NCBI GenBank assembly: GCA_009840525.1
Contig: VXNP01000152.1
Location: 1 to 64,000, forward strand
DNA from: Gammaproteobacteria bacterium
GTDB lineage: Bacteria; Gemmatimonadota; Gemmatimonadetes; Longimicrobiales; Gaopeijiaceae
Direction of reading: 5' to 3'
DNA: 64,000 bases
Below, piece by piece: positions 27,172-34,606 of the stretch. Position numbers and translations under genes: made by a program. Every line of letters begins with the position of its first letter. Position 1 is the first letter of the stretch. The notes under the pieces were generated by a model. The model was given only the letters and a program-made list of their open reading frames with translations, made no database searches and was not told the DNA's origin.

Positions 27172-28365
27172 ATGATGTTGCCCCTGTTGTACCCGCTACT
27201 CTCGCAGCCATGGGCGGGGATGGCCGTTGGGGCCGGCATCGCCGTGATCGGGTTCTTGCTCGCGGTCGGCCTCCGGCGCCTCCAACCGGAGCCGCGCTCC
27301 CTCTGGTCACGGGCCGGGACCCTCGTCGTCTTGGGCGCCGGCGCGTCTTCGGCGATTCTGCTCTGGGGCGGCATCACGGTCTTTGTCGACATCTCGCGGC
27401 TCGCGTTCGACCATCCGCCGCCCGGCGCACTCGTGGATGTCGGCGGCTACCGCATGCACATCCTCGCCGAGGGAGACGCCGGGGACGGACCCACGGTGAT
27501 CTGGATTCCGGGCGGTCACGGCCAGGGGCTCGCGCTCTACCACCTGCACGCCGCCATCCGCAACGAGACCCGCTCGATCCTCTTCGACCGCCCCGGGACC
27601 GGGTGGAGCGATCCGGGGCCGTTCCCGAGACGCACCGCGCTCGAAGCCGAGGAGCTGGCGGCGTTGCTCGAAGGGGCCGGGGAGGCGGGACCGTTCGTGC
27701 TGGCCGGGCACTCCTACGGCGGGCTGCTTGCGGCGAATTTCGCCCGGCGCCATCCGGACCGGACCGCCGCCCTCGTGCTCCTCGACGCATCTCCCCCCGA
27801 TGCCTTCATCTACGCGCCGGCATACGGCGCGGGGGCCCTGGAAGAACTGGTGAACGATGCCGAGCGACAGGGCCTCGCCAAGGTGTTCGGCGGATGGACC
27901 GACCCCGGCGACGCGCTGGCCGGGACGGACACCGAGATCGGCGAGATCGTGCGCAACCAGCGCCGACTGCTCGCCGGGGTGGGTGACGCCGTGGAGGCGA
28001 ACCGCCGGCGCCCGGCGTCGTCCTTTGCCGAGGCTTCGATCTTCCGCGAGTTCGCTGCGAACGCAGTCTCGGCCACGGCCCCGGACCTCATGGTGTACGA
28101 CGGCGAACTCGGCGACATGCCGGTGCTGGTCGTGATCCCGGACGAGAGTGCCGCAGGAATCATCGAACCGCTGGGAATGGACGAGGCTTCGACCACCCGC
28201 GCCATCAACTTCTTCGAGCGCGTGCGCGTGCGGTACCTCGAGGTGTCGTCCGACGCGCGCCTGATCCACACGCCCCCGGGAACCGAGCACAACTACCCGT
28301 ATCAGACGCCGGAATTCGTGGTCGAAGTCGTGCGTGATCTGCTGGCGGAGCTCTCCGCGGGATGA
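27172..28365 (+). CDS. Membrane-anchored alpha/beta hydrolase
   Basis: 397 residues; the ATG directly follows the HAD stop. Two hydrophobic segments (about 15-32 and 45-70) anchor the N terminus, then an alpha/beta hydrolase domain begins at 'YRMHILAEG'. The oxyanion strand is 'VIWIPGGHGQG', the nucleophile elbow 'LAGHSYGG' and the likely catalytic His is in 'PGTEHNYPYQTPE'. Family members are esterases, lipases or peptidases. The stop overlaps the next short frame as ATGA, extending the coupled chain from 19426. Confidence 0.8.
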   Translation: MMLPLLYPLLSQPWAGMAVGAGIAVIGFLLAVGLRRLQPEPRSLWSRAGTLVVLGAGASSAILLWGGITVFVDISRLAFDHPPPGALVDVGGYRMHILAEGDAGDGPTVIWIPGGHGQGLALYHLHAAIRNETRSILFDRPGTGWSDPGPFPRRTALEAEELAALLEGAGEAGPFVLAGHSYGGLLAANFARRHPDRTAALVLLDASPPDAFIYAPAYGAGALEELVNDAERQGLAKVFGGWTDPGDALAGTDTEIGEIVRNQRRLLAGVGDAVEANRRRPASSFAEASIFREFAANAVSATAPDLMVYDGELGDMPVLVVIPDESAAGIIEPLGMDEASTTRAINFFERVRVRYLEVSSDARLIHTPPGTEHNYPYQTPEFVVEVVRDLLAELSAG

Positions 28366-28469
28366 ATCGCCGCCGCTTCGTCCAGGTCTCGGCAACCTTC
28401 GCTGCGGGCGCCGTGGGTCCGGTGGTCATGGTGCTCGAGATTCGAGGCTTTCTGGAGGATGTCCGATGA
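28362..28469 (+). pseudogene. 35-codon Tat signal stub, truncated gene
   Basis: The ATG overlaps the hydrolase stop, and the first 22 codons read as a textbook Tat leader 'MNRRRFVQVSATFAAGAVGP'. The frame then runs into 'VLEIRGFLEDVR' and stops, overlapping the antitoxin ATG. A mature domain is missing. It looks like the first codons of a former exported-enzyme gene whose body was replaced by the TA module. Confidence 0.6.
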
Positions 28470-28717
28470 AGGTCAACATGCACGAGGCGAAGTCGCAGCT
28501 TTCACGTCTCGCCAGGCGCGCGTGGCAGGGAGAGGACGTCGTGATCTGCAAGTCGGGACAGCCGTGGCTGCGACTGATTCCGTATCGGGAGCGACTGGAA
28601 CGCCGGGAGCCGGGTGGGCTGGAAGGCCAGATCCGAATGAGAGCCGACTTCGACGGGGACGATGAAGAGAAAATTGAGACTTTCGAGAACTATACGCTCT
28701 TTCCTGGAACCGCGTGA
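28466..28717 (+). CDS. Phd/YefM-type antitoxin
   Basis: 83 residues. The N terminus 'MKVNMHEAKSQLSRLARRAW' and 'GEDVVICKSGQPWLRLIPY' are the Phd/YefM DNA-binding fold. The acidic C-terminal tail would bind the toxin. GGAGGA upstream supports the start. It is followed with a GTGA overlap by a PIN toxin, the usual antitoxin-first order, and presumably represses its own promoter. No independent promoter is obvious because the gene sits in a coupled chain. Confidence 0.85.
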   Translation: MKVNMHEAKSQLSRLARRAWQGEDVVICKSGQPWLRLIPYRERLERREPGGLEGQIRMRADFDGDDEEKIETFENYTLFPGTA

Positions 28718-29097
28718 CCATGCGCCTCCTCCTGGACACGGACACGTTTCTGTGGTGGGTGTCGGATTGGGGTGAAATCGACGAAGCCACCCGGGATGCC
28801 ATCGCCGATCCCGGGAATCAAGTCTTCGTGAGCGCTGTGTCGGGTTTGGAAATCGCGGTCAAGAAGGCCCAGGGTCGGCTCGTCGCGCCGGACAGCCTGA
28901 GCGCGGTGGTCGAGGCGAAGCAGTTCGAGCACCTTCCGCTGACCTTCGAGCACATCGAGAGAGCCGCGGCTCTGCCGATGCATCATCGTGACCCGTTCGA
29001 CCGGATGCTGATCGCGCAGACGCAAGCCGAAGGGCTTGTCCTCGTGACAAGAGACGAGCGCATGCGTTTGTATAACGTTTCGACCCTGGCGGTCTGA
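28714..29097 (+). CDS. vapC: VapC-type PIN-domain toxin
   Basis: 127 residues from the GTG overlapping the antitoxin stop; an ATG lies two codons later. PIN acidic residues are visible in 'LLLDTDTFLWW' (first Asp), 'SGLEIAVK' (Glu), 'HRDPFDRMLIAQ' (Asp pair) and 'VTRDERM'. This is the Sll0205-like PIN subgroup, usually paired with Phd-type antitoxins as here. Expected activity is metal-dependent cleavage of tRNA or rRNA. All acidic positions are intact. Confidence 0.88.
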   Translation: MTMRLLLDTDTFLWWVSDWGEIDEATRDAIADPGNQVFVSAVSGLEIAVKKAQGRLVAPDSLSAVVEAKQFEHLPLTFEHIERAAALPMHHRDPFDRMLIAQTQAEGLVLVTRDERMRLYNVSTLAV

Positions 29098-29182
29098 CGG
29101 ACACGCGGTCCTCCCGGCTCATCGACGACTCCCCCCGGCGGGGACACCGGGCCCGGTCGCGTCGCTATCGGTGGCGCCCGCC

Positions 29183-30175
29183 TTACACCAGCACCTGCCT
29201 GTCCCGCTGCACCACGCGGCCGTCGACGGCGATGGTCGGCGCCCACATGAGCAGGTCGTAGTGCGTGGGGGCGACGATCTCCCCTCCCAGGGTGTGGCTG
29301 GTGCCGATGCCGATGTGGATCGTGCCCATCACGCCCTCGTCCTCCAGCATCTCCCCGGTGAGGCGCGCGTTCGGGTTCAGGCCCACGCCCAACTCCGCGA
29401 CGTTGAAGCAGTGCCGGTCGCCGAACGACTCCAGGTGCTCGCGCAGGAAGTCGGCCTGCGCGGCGCCGGTCATCTCCACGATGTAGCCCTCGCGCACCGA
29501 GCAGACGATGGGTTCTTCCAGGATGCCGATGCCGAGATAAGGCACGGATGCGTCGGCGATGATCGTGCCCTCGGCCGAACCCGTGACCGGCACCACGTTG
29601 ACCTCGATGTCGGGGACGGGCGCCAGTTGCCCGGGATCCGGGATGTTGGTCAGCACGTTGGCGACGCGGCCCTCGATGCCGAAGCGGAGATCGGTGCCCC
29701 GCGGGGAGGTGAGGCGCACCGAGCGGCCTTCGGTGAACGCCGCGCCCAGCCGGCGGCAGACGTCGGCCTGCGCCTCGAAGTCGGTCTCGAGCAGGGCGGG
29801 GCTGGTCATGATCGCGTCGGTGTACGCCGTCATCATGCACACCCGCGCTCCCGCTTCGAGGGCCGCCCGCATCGCACGCGTGTGGGTGATGGAGATGCGG
29901 ACGGGGGAGAAGATCACGGCCGCCTCGGTCATGGCGCGCGCGACCGGCGGGGGTGGCTCCTGGCCGTCCTGGTCGCGCACCGGGATGACGCTGACGGTGA
30001 CGGCCGCCCTGGCCTCGCGGGCGGCCCCGGCGACGGCATCCGCGTAGCGCCGCATCTTGGGGTCGGTCACCACCAGCACCGCCTCGCCCGGCTGGACGCG
30101 ACCGTTCACGTGCACGAGCCGCCGCGCGCCGGGAGACAGGTCGACGCCGGTCTCAGGTATTCCCGTCTCAGACAT
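29183..30175 (-). CDS. M29-like aminopeptidase / NicX-like metalloenzyme
   Basis: 330 residues. The fold is recognised from 'GEAVLVVTDPKM' near the N terminus, 'TSPRGTDLRFGIEGR', and the C-terminal metal region 'NVAELGVGLNPNARLTGEM', 'GTIHIGIGTSHTLGG' and 'APTHYDLLMW'. These Glu/His residues match the thermophilic M29 aminopeptidases and the related 2,5-dihydroxypyridine dioxygenase NicX, so the exact reaction cannot be fixed. No signal peptide is visible. It is convergent with the VapC gene and follows the symporter gene on the same strand after 38 nt, suggesting co-transcription for peptide or amino acid use. Confidence 0.7.
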   Translation of the reverse strand: MSETGIPETGVDLSPGARRLVHVNGRVQPGEAVLVVTDPKMRRYADAVAGAAREARAAVTVSVIPVRDQDGQEPPPPVARAMTEAAVIFSPVRISITHTRAMRAALEAGARVCMMTAYTDAIMTSPALLETDFEAQADVCRRLGAAFTEGRSVRLTSPRGTDLRFGIEGRVANVLTNIPDPGQLAPVPDIEVNVVPVTGSAEGTIIADASVPYLGIGILEEPIVCSVREGYIVEMTGAAQADFLREHLESFGDRHCFNVAELGVGLNPNARLTGEMLEDEGVMGTIHIGIGTSHTLGGEIVAPTHYDLLMWAPTIAVDGRVVQRDRQVLV

Positions 30176-30213
30176 TCCCGCCTCCGCCGCTGCCCGCTGC
30201 AGTCACGCCGGCT

Positions 30214-31380
30214 TCAGCCACGTCTCCTCCCGAAGAACTCGTCGAATCGGCCATCGAAGATGATCGCGGTGTAGCCGTCGCCAGTACAGTTGGTCGCGGT
30301 GCGCAGCATGTCGGGGATGCCTCCGGAGAGGGCGATCCAGCTCGCGATGAACTCACCCTGCGCCGGGCCCTCGAGCCCCAGAATGCTCGCGAAGAGGGTC
30401 GCGCTCCAGAGCGCCGTGCCCATCCCGGCCGGAAGCCCCGGGGCGGCGATGGTGAAGAGCACGACGGCCGGCCACGCGGCCAGCATCATCATCCAGCTCA
30501 GCTCCAGGCCGAAGACGTGGCTCACGACGAAGGGCCCGTAGGCGACGTAGGCCAGCGCGCTGGCGTCCAGGTTCACCACCGCGCCGAACGGCAGCACGAA
30601 GTCGGCCACCTCGTCGCGCACGCCGACCCGCTTGGCGTTGGCGAGGTTGACGGGGAGCGTCGCCAGCGACGAACACGTGCCCGCGGCGAACAGGGCCGTG
30701 GGGAGGTAGTACCCGCTCAGGACCGGTCCCACGGGGCGGCGCCCGACCCGGCGCACGAGCACGAACGTGTAGAACGTCCACCAGACCAGCACGAGCGCGC
30801 CCGTGTAGGCGGTCATGGTGAGGTAGTGGGACAGCCCCAACCTCGCTCCGAAGCGGACGCCGAGGGTGATGCCGAAGGCGAGGATGAGCGGCAGCATCAC
30901 GTACGCGAGGCCGCTGCCCGCGCTCTCGATGGCGTCGGCGATGCGCTTGAGCACCCGGTAGGTCGGATCGTGGCGGGCGCCCCAGAGCCCCAGCAGCACG
31001 CCCGCAAGGATAGCCAGGAGCGGCCACGAGGCGCCTCCCGCTCCGAGGCTCTCGAGCATCGTAGCGGCTTCGGTCCAAACGCCCCGCCCGCCCGTCGTCA
31101 GTGGAATGCGGAAGATGACCGCGGACGTAAAGAGCGCGATGAGCCCCGCGACGGTCGACGTGAACACGTACCAGAGAACCACGGCGCCAGCGAACCGCCC
31201 CGCCAGCCCGCGCCGCACCAGGGTGGCGATGGCCGGGCTGAGGGCGGCCAGGATCAGGAGCGGCACGATGGCAACCACCCACGCGATCAGCGTGGCGGTG
31301 GCGTCGGCGACGGGGGCGAGAGGGCCCGGGAGAAGACCCCCTGCCGCCAGACCCGCCAACAGAGCCAGAAACGTCCACAC
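30214..31380 (-). CDS. Dicarboxylate/amino acid:cation symporter (DAACS)
   Basis: 388 residues with about eight membrane helices and two re-entrant hairpins. Hairpin 1 is marked by 'GTCSSLATLPVN' (family SSSxxTLP), helix 7 by 'FGAVVNLDASALAY' (family NMDGTAL) and hairpin 2/helix 8 by 'GGIPDMLRTATNCTGDGYTA'. It imports dicarboxylates or acidic/neutral amino acids with sodium or protons. The family usually has about 420 residues; the N terminus is short here but starts in a membrane segment. Probably co-transcribed with the downstream peptidase. Confidence 0.88.
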   Translation of the reverse strand: MWTFLALLAGLAAGGLLPGPLAPVADATATLIAWVVAIVPLLILAALSPAIATLVRRGLAGRFAGAVVLWYVFTSTVAGLIALFTSAVIFRIPLTTGGRGVWTEAATMLESLGAGGASWPLLAILAGVLLGLWGARHDPTYRVLKRIADAIESAGSGLAYVMLPLILAFGITLGVRFGARLGLSHYLTMTAYTGALVLVWWTFYTFVLVRRVGRRPVGPVLSGYYLPTALFAAGTCSSLATLPVNLANAKRVGVRDEVADFVLPFGAVVNLDASALAYVAYGPFVVSHVFGLELSWMMMLAAWPAVVLFTIAAPGLPAGMGTALWSATLFASILGLEGPAQGEFIASWIALSGGIPDMLRTATNCTGDGYTAIIFDGRFDEFFGRRRG

Positions 31381-31490
31381 GTACGTGGGGATCCTGCGGG
31401 TTGCCGTCAGCCTTGCCTCCTTTCGGTTCGGGCGCGCATATCATAGCCGCGGAAGGCGATGTTTGACAATTTCCGGTGCAGGTGCTTGGT

Positions 31491-31581
31491 TCGTTGGTTT
31501 GAACGACCGCGGCGTTTTCGTTTGGACGAACATTGTTCTTTCGTTTAGACGATACAAATACTACGTTTGGACGATGATCGA
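31491..31581 (+). repeat. Four 23-bp dyad repeats upstream of the DUF4143 ATPase
   Basis: Four degenerate units start at 31491, 31514, 31537 and 31560 with periods 23, 23 and 22. Consensus core is TTCGT-TTGG-ACGAA, itself a hyphenated palindrome (perfect in the second unit). The last unit runs into the ATPase start codon. A matching four-unit array follows the gene at 32854. Confidence 0.7.
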
Positions 31582-32824
31582 CACCACGTTGTATCCCCGT
31601 TTCGTCGAGCCGCACCTGCTTGACGCGCTCGCCGACTCGCCGGCGGTCCTGATTCACGGGCCCCGCCAGTGCGGCAAGACCACGTTGGCGCGGATCGTGG
31701 GAGCGTCGCGCGGATACAGGTACGTCACCTTCGACGACGATGTGGTTCGCGGCGCCGCCGAGGAGGATCCGCTGGGGTTCGCCGCTGCCCTCCCCGCGCG
31801 AGTCATTCTGGACGAGGTGCAGCGAGCGCCTTCGCTGTTCACGGCCCTCAAGATGGAGATCGACCGGCGGCGCGTCCCCGGACGGTTCCTGCTCACCGGC
31901 TCCACGCATGTGCTCCTGGTGCCGAAACTCTCGGAATCGCTGGCTGGCCGCCTTCAGACGCTCCGGCTCCATCCGCTGGCGCAGTGCGAGTTGGAACAGA
32001 GTGACTCCGGTTTCCTGGATGCCCTGTTCGCAGCCGAAGTCGCGATCGGACACACTGCCCGGCTGGGTGACCGCCTTCCTGCTCGCATCGTCGCCGGCGG
32101 GTATCCGGCAGCGCTTACCCGTCCGCCGGGCCGTCGGCGCGCCAACTGGTACAACGATCACGTCAATGCCTTGGTCCAGCACGATGTACGCGACCTCGCG
32201 AGCATCCGGAAGCTCGACATCCTTCCGCGGCTGCTCGCGGCCGCCGCAAGCCAGACCGCGAGGATGTTCAACGCGAGCGACCTGGCCGCGCCTTTCGAGG
32301 TGAGTCGGCCGACGATACGCGACTACACGACGCTGCTTGAGCGGGTCTTCCTTGTGGAGCGCGTTCCGGCCTGGCACAGCAACCGCTTGAGCCGGCTCAT
32401 CAAGCGGCCGAAGTTACACCTGTGCGACACTGGAATCGCCTCTTCGCTTCTTGGCCTGGACGGTCCGGCTCTGGCTTACGACCGTACCTTGCTCGGCCAG
32501 CTTCTCGAGACCTTCGTGTTCCAGGAACTTCGGCGACAGGCCAGCTGGAACGATGCGCGCATGTCCTTCCACCACTTCCGCAACAAGGACGGGGCAGAGG
32601 TGGACATCGTCATCGAGCGTGGTGCTACCGGGGTCGCGGGCGTCGAGGTCAAGGCGTCGGGGACGGTGGGAACAGGGGACTTTCGCGGTCTCCGCAAGCT
32701 CCGGGAGGCACTGCGAGAGCGATTCGCCGCCGGCGTGGTCCTGTACGATGGGGAAGCCACGGTGCCGTTTGGCGATCGGCTGTTTGCGGTGCCGCTGCGG
32801 CAGCTCATGGAGGGTGCCGGATAG
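31574..32824 (+). CDS. AAA ATPase with C-terminal DUF4143 domain
   Basis: 416 residues from the ATG at 31574. Walker A is 'IHGPRQCGKTTLA', Walker B 'VILDEVQRAP', and sensor 1 lies in 'FLLTGSTHVLL'. A winged-helix segment ('FNASDLAAPFEVSRPTIRDY') leads into DUF4143 with 'HLCDTGIASSLLGL', 'LLETFVFQEL' and the PD-(D/E)xK-like 'DGAEVDIVIE...GVEVKAS'. The family is widespread, horizontally mobile and of unclear function. Codons and GC match the surroundings less well in the flanks, which are AT-richer and carry the 23-bp repeats. The gene is bracketed by these arrays, suggesting it moved with them or is controlled by them. Confidence 0.88.
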   Translation: MIDTTLYPRFVEPHLLDALADSPAVLIHGPRQCGKTTLARIVGASRGYRYVTFDDDVVRGAAEEDPLGFAAALPARVILDEVQRAPSLFTALKMEIDRRRVPGRFLLTGSTHVLLVPKLSESLAGRLQTLRLHPLAQCELEQSDSGFLDALFAAEVAIGHTARLGDRLPARIVAGGYPAALTRPPGRRRANWYNDHVNALVQHDVRDLASIRKLDILPRLLAAAASQTARMFNASDLAAPFEVSRPTIRDYTTLLERVFLVERVPAWHSNRLSRLIKRPKLHLCDTGIASSLLGLDGPALAYDRTLLGQLLETFVFQELRRQASWNDARMSFHHFRNKDGAEVDIVIERGATGVAGVEVKASGTVGTGDFRGLRKLREALRERFAAGVVLYDGEATVPFGDRLFAVPLRQLMEGAG

Positions 32825-32853
32825 CCTGTCCGTGGCGTGGGATACCGCTTGGT

Positions 32854-32945
32854 ATTTTCGTTTGGATAAACGCTATTCTTTCGTTTGGACGGACATCAAC
32901 CTTTCATTCGGACGTTGATCTGCCTTTCGATTGGTCGACGCTTCG
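32854..32945 (+). repeat. Four 23-bp dyad repeats downstream of the DUF4143 ATPase
   Basis: Units begin at 32854, 32877, 32900 and 32923, exactly 23 bp apart, in the same orientation as the upstream array. They share CTTTCGTTTGGAC with the upstream units; the second is the best match and the last is diverged (GATTGGTCGA). The third unit reads GGACGTTGATC where the upstream copy reads GGACGATGATC at the gene start. Confidence 0.7.
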
Positions 32946-32979
32946 CGTTCCGAGGCCCATAGCGTCAAAGGTCCCAATC

Positions 32980-34320
32980 TCACCTGCACCGCGCGGCGAT
33001 CGCTTCGATTGCCGCATCGATCTCGTCGCGGGTGTTGAAGAAGTGGATCGACAGCCGGAAATCGCGCGGCTGCCGGACCGGCGACGCGAGGATGCCATCG
33101 CCTTCGCGCAGGTCGTTGTAGAGTTGCGTGGCGTCGCACCCCTCGGGGAGTTCGAGCACGAACACGCCCGACCGGTCCGGCCGCGTGCGCGGGGACGACA
33201 CGCCCAGCCCGTCCGCGCCGTCTGCCGCCTCGATCGCATGGTCGACCAGCGACTGGATCCGCTCCTCGACCCGCGCGAGGCCGATGTCCTCCATCCACTC
33301 GACGGCGCGCGCGAAGCCGGCGAAGTCTGCGAGGGCACGGGTGCCGAATTCGTAGCGGGAGGCGCTCGGGAGGAGGGTGTACGCGCCTTCGTAGTCCATG
33401 GTCGCGTGGCTGTGGGAGCCGGCCCAACTGAGCCGCACCTCGTCGAGCACTTCCCGGCGCACGAAGAGCGCCCCAGTGCCCTTCGGGCCGAGCAGCCACT
33501 TGTGGCCGCACGTCGAATAGCAGTCGCAGCCCAGTGCGCGGAAGTCGGTGGGGACGCAGCCCGGGCCCTGCGCGCCGTCGAGGTGGTAGCGCACGCCGCG
33601 GGAGCGGAGCAGCGCGCCCAGCTCGGCCGACTCGTCGGTGCGCAGCGTCCGTCCGTTGTTCCGGGACACGTGGCTTATGCTCACCATGCGCGTACGGTCC
33701 GAGAGCTGGCGGCGCACCTCGTCGAGGAGTCCCGTCCCCGTGCTCAGGTCGATCTCGCGGATCACGATTCCGAAGCGGTCCCGCAGGACGTACCACGGGA
33801 TGACGTTCGCGGGATGCTCCGTGTTTGAAATCACGACCTCGTCGCCCGGCATCCAGTTGAGGCTCCATGCAACGATGGAGATTCCCTCGGAGGTGCTGTG
33901 GGTGAGCGCGACCTCGTCGGCTTCGGCACCGAACACGCGCCCGAGTTGCGCCCGCAGGTCGGGTTCGATGCGGCCCATGTCGGTCGCGATGCGGGGCTCG
34001 GCAGGGCTTTCGTTCTGGAAGGCGAGCCGTTCCCGGACGTGGTCGATGACCGCCTCGGGCGAGGGGCCGATCCCCCCGGTCTGGAAGTAAAGGCTGCCGG
34101 TCGAGGCGGGGATTTCGGCGCGGGCGCGGGCTACCCAAGCCTCCTGGGGTGTCGTGAGGCCGGGCGGTCGCAAAGCCGCTTCCGCCTCCGGGCCGGTTGT
34201 GTGCTCAGCGCCCGCGCCATCCCTCCCGCCGAGCCAGGCGAGCCGCCCAACCGGCACCACCGGGGCCAGCGCCAGCGCCCCCGCGGATCGGCGAAGAAAG
34301 CTGCGTCGACTGCTGTTCAT
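32980..34320 (-). CDS. Tat-exported class V aminotransferase-fold PLP enzyme
   Basis: 446 residues. The Tat leader 'SSRRSFLRRSAGALALAP' is followed by a PLP fold-type I domain: 'LYFQTGGIGPSPEAV', 'VISNTEHPANVIPWY', 'YHLDGAQGPGC' and 'TCGHKWLLGPKG' with Lys274 as the Schiff-base residue. It is a paralogue in type (not a close copy) of the enzyme at 1642. Isopenicillin N epimerase-like and cysteine desulfurase-like proteins share these motifs. Its start overlaps the stop of a small AbrB-type gene by 4 nt. Confidence 0.8.
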   Translation of the reverse strand: MNSSRRSFLRRSAGALALAPVVPVGRLAWLGGRDGAGAEHTTGPEAEAALRPPGLTTPQEAWVARARAEIPASTGSLYFQTGGIGPSPEAVIDHVRERLAFQNESPAEPRIATDMGRIEPDLRAQLGRVFGAEADEVALTHSTSEGISIVAWSLNWMPGDEVVISNTEHPANVIPWYVLRDRFGIVIREIDLSTGTGLLDEVRRQLSDRTRMVSISHVSRNNGRTLRTDESAELGALLRSRGVRYHLDGAQGPGCVPTDFRALGCDCYSTCGHKWLLGPKGTGALFVRREVLDEVRLSWAGSHSHATMDYEGAYTLLPSASRYEFGTRALADFAGFARAVEWMEDIGLARVEERIQSLVDHAIEAADGADGLGVSSPRTRPDRSGVFVLELPEGCDATQLYNDLREGDGILASPVRQPRDFRLSIHFFNTRDEIDAAIEAIAARCR

Positions 34321-34550
34321 GGGTTCTTCGCGAGCGCCCCAAGCGCTCCGCGATACCGTTTCTGAGCCTCGGCGGCGATGGCCCCGCCCTCCGCGACATC
34401 CGCGTCGTAGGGGCTTAGCAGGATCCCGTGCGCCGTCTCGACCACGAACACTTCGTCACCGGGCGCCAGGTGGAGGCGCTCCACCATATCTTCAGGTAGC
34501 GGTGCCCCGACGGATGCACCCATTTGCCGCAGCTTCACGTTTCGAACCAT
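34317..34550 (-). CDS. AbrB/MazE-type antitoxin, no toxin partner
   Basis: 77 residues. The swapped-hairpin AbrB fold is visible in 'VKLRQMGASVGAPLPEDMVE' and 'LHLAPGDEVFVVETAHGILL', followed by a Tyr/Ala-rich tail that would bind a toxin. Such antitoxins are normally followed by a Doc/Fic, MazF or PIN gene. Here the overlapping downstream gene is the Tat-exported PLP enzyme, so the antitoxin is an orphan or has been adopted as a local regulator. Confidence 0.78.
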   Translation of the reverse strand: MVRNVKLRQMGASVGAPLPEDMVERLHLAPGDEVFVVETAHGILLSPYDADVAEGGAIAAEAQKRYRGALGALAKNP

Positions 34551-34606
34551 GAATCTCCTCCAGGTAGCACGGAGATGCTACTCGTCGTCGCGCAACCCAA
34601 CAAGTC

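Noticed and set aside
29098-29182. GC-rich inverted repeats between vapC and the M29-like gene as a bidirectional terminator
   Set aside because: No U-run on either strand and the pairing is only short G/C tracts expected at this GC content.
31491-32945. 23-bp units considered as a CRISPR array
   Set aside because: The units are contiguous with no unique spacers of 30-40 bp between them, are degenerate, and no cas genes are present.
32873-34138. Second long minus frame inside the PLP enzyme gene
   Set aside because: It is the shifted shadow of 32980-34320; only the latter contains the Tat leader and the PLP lysine motif.
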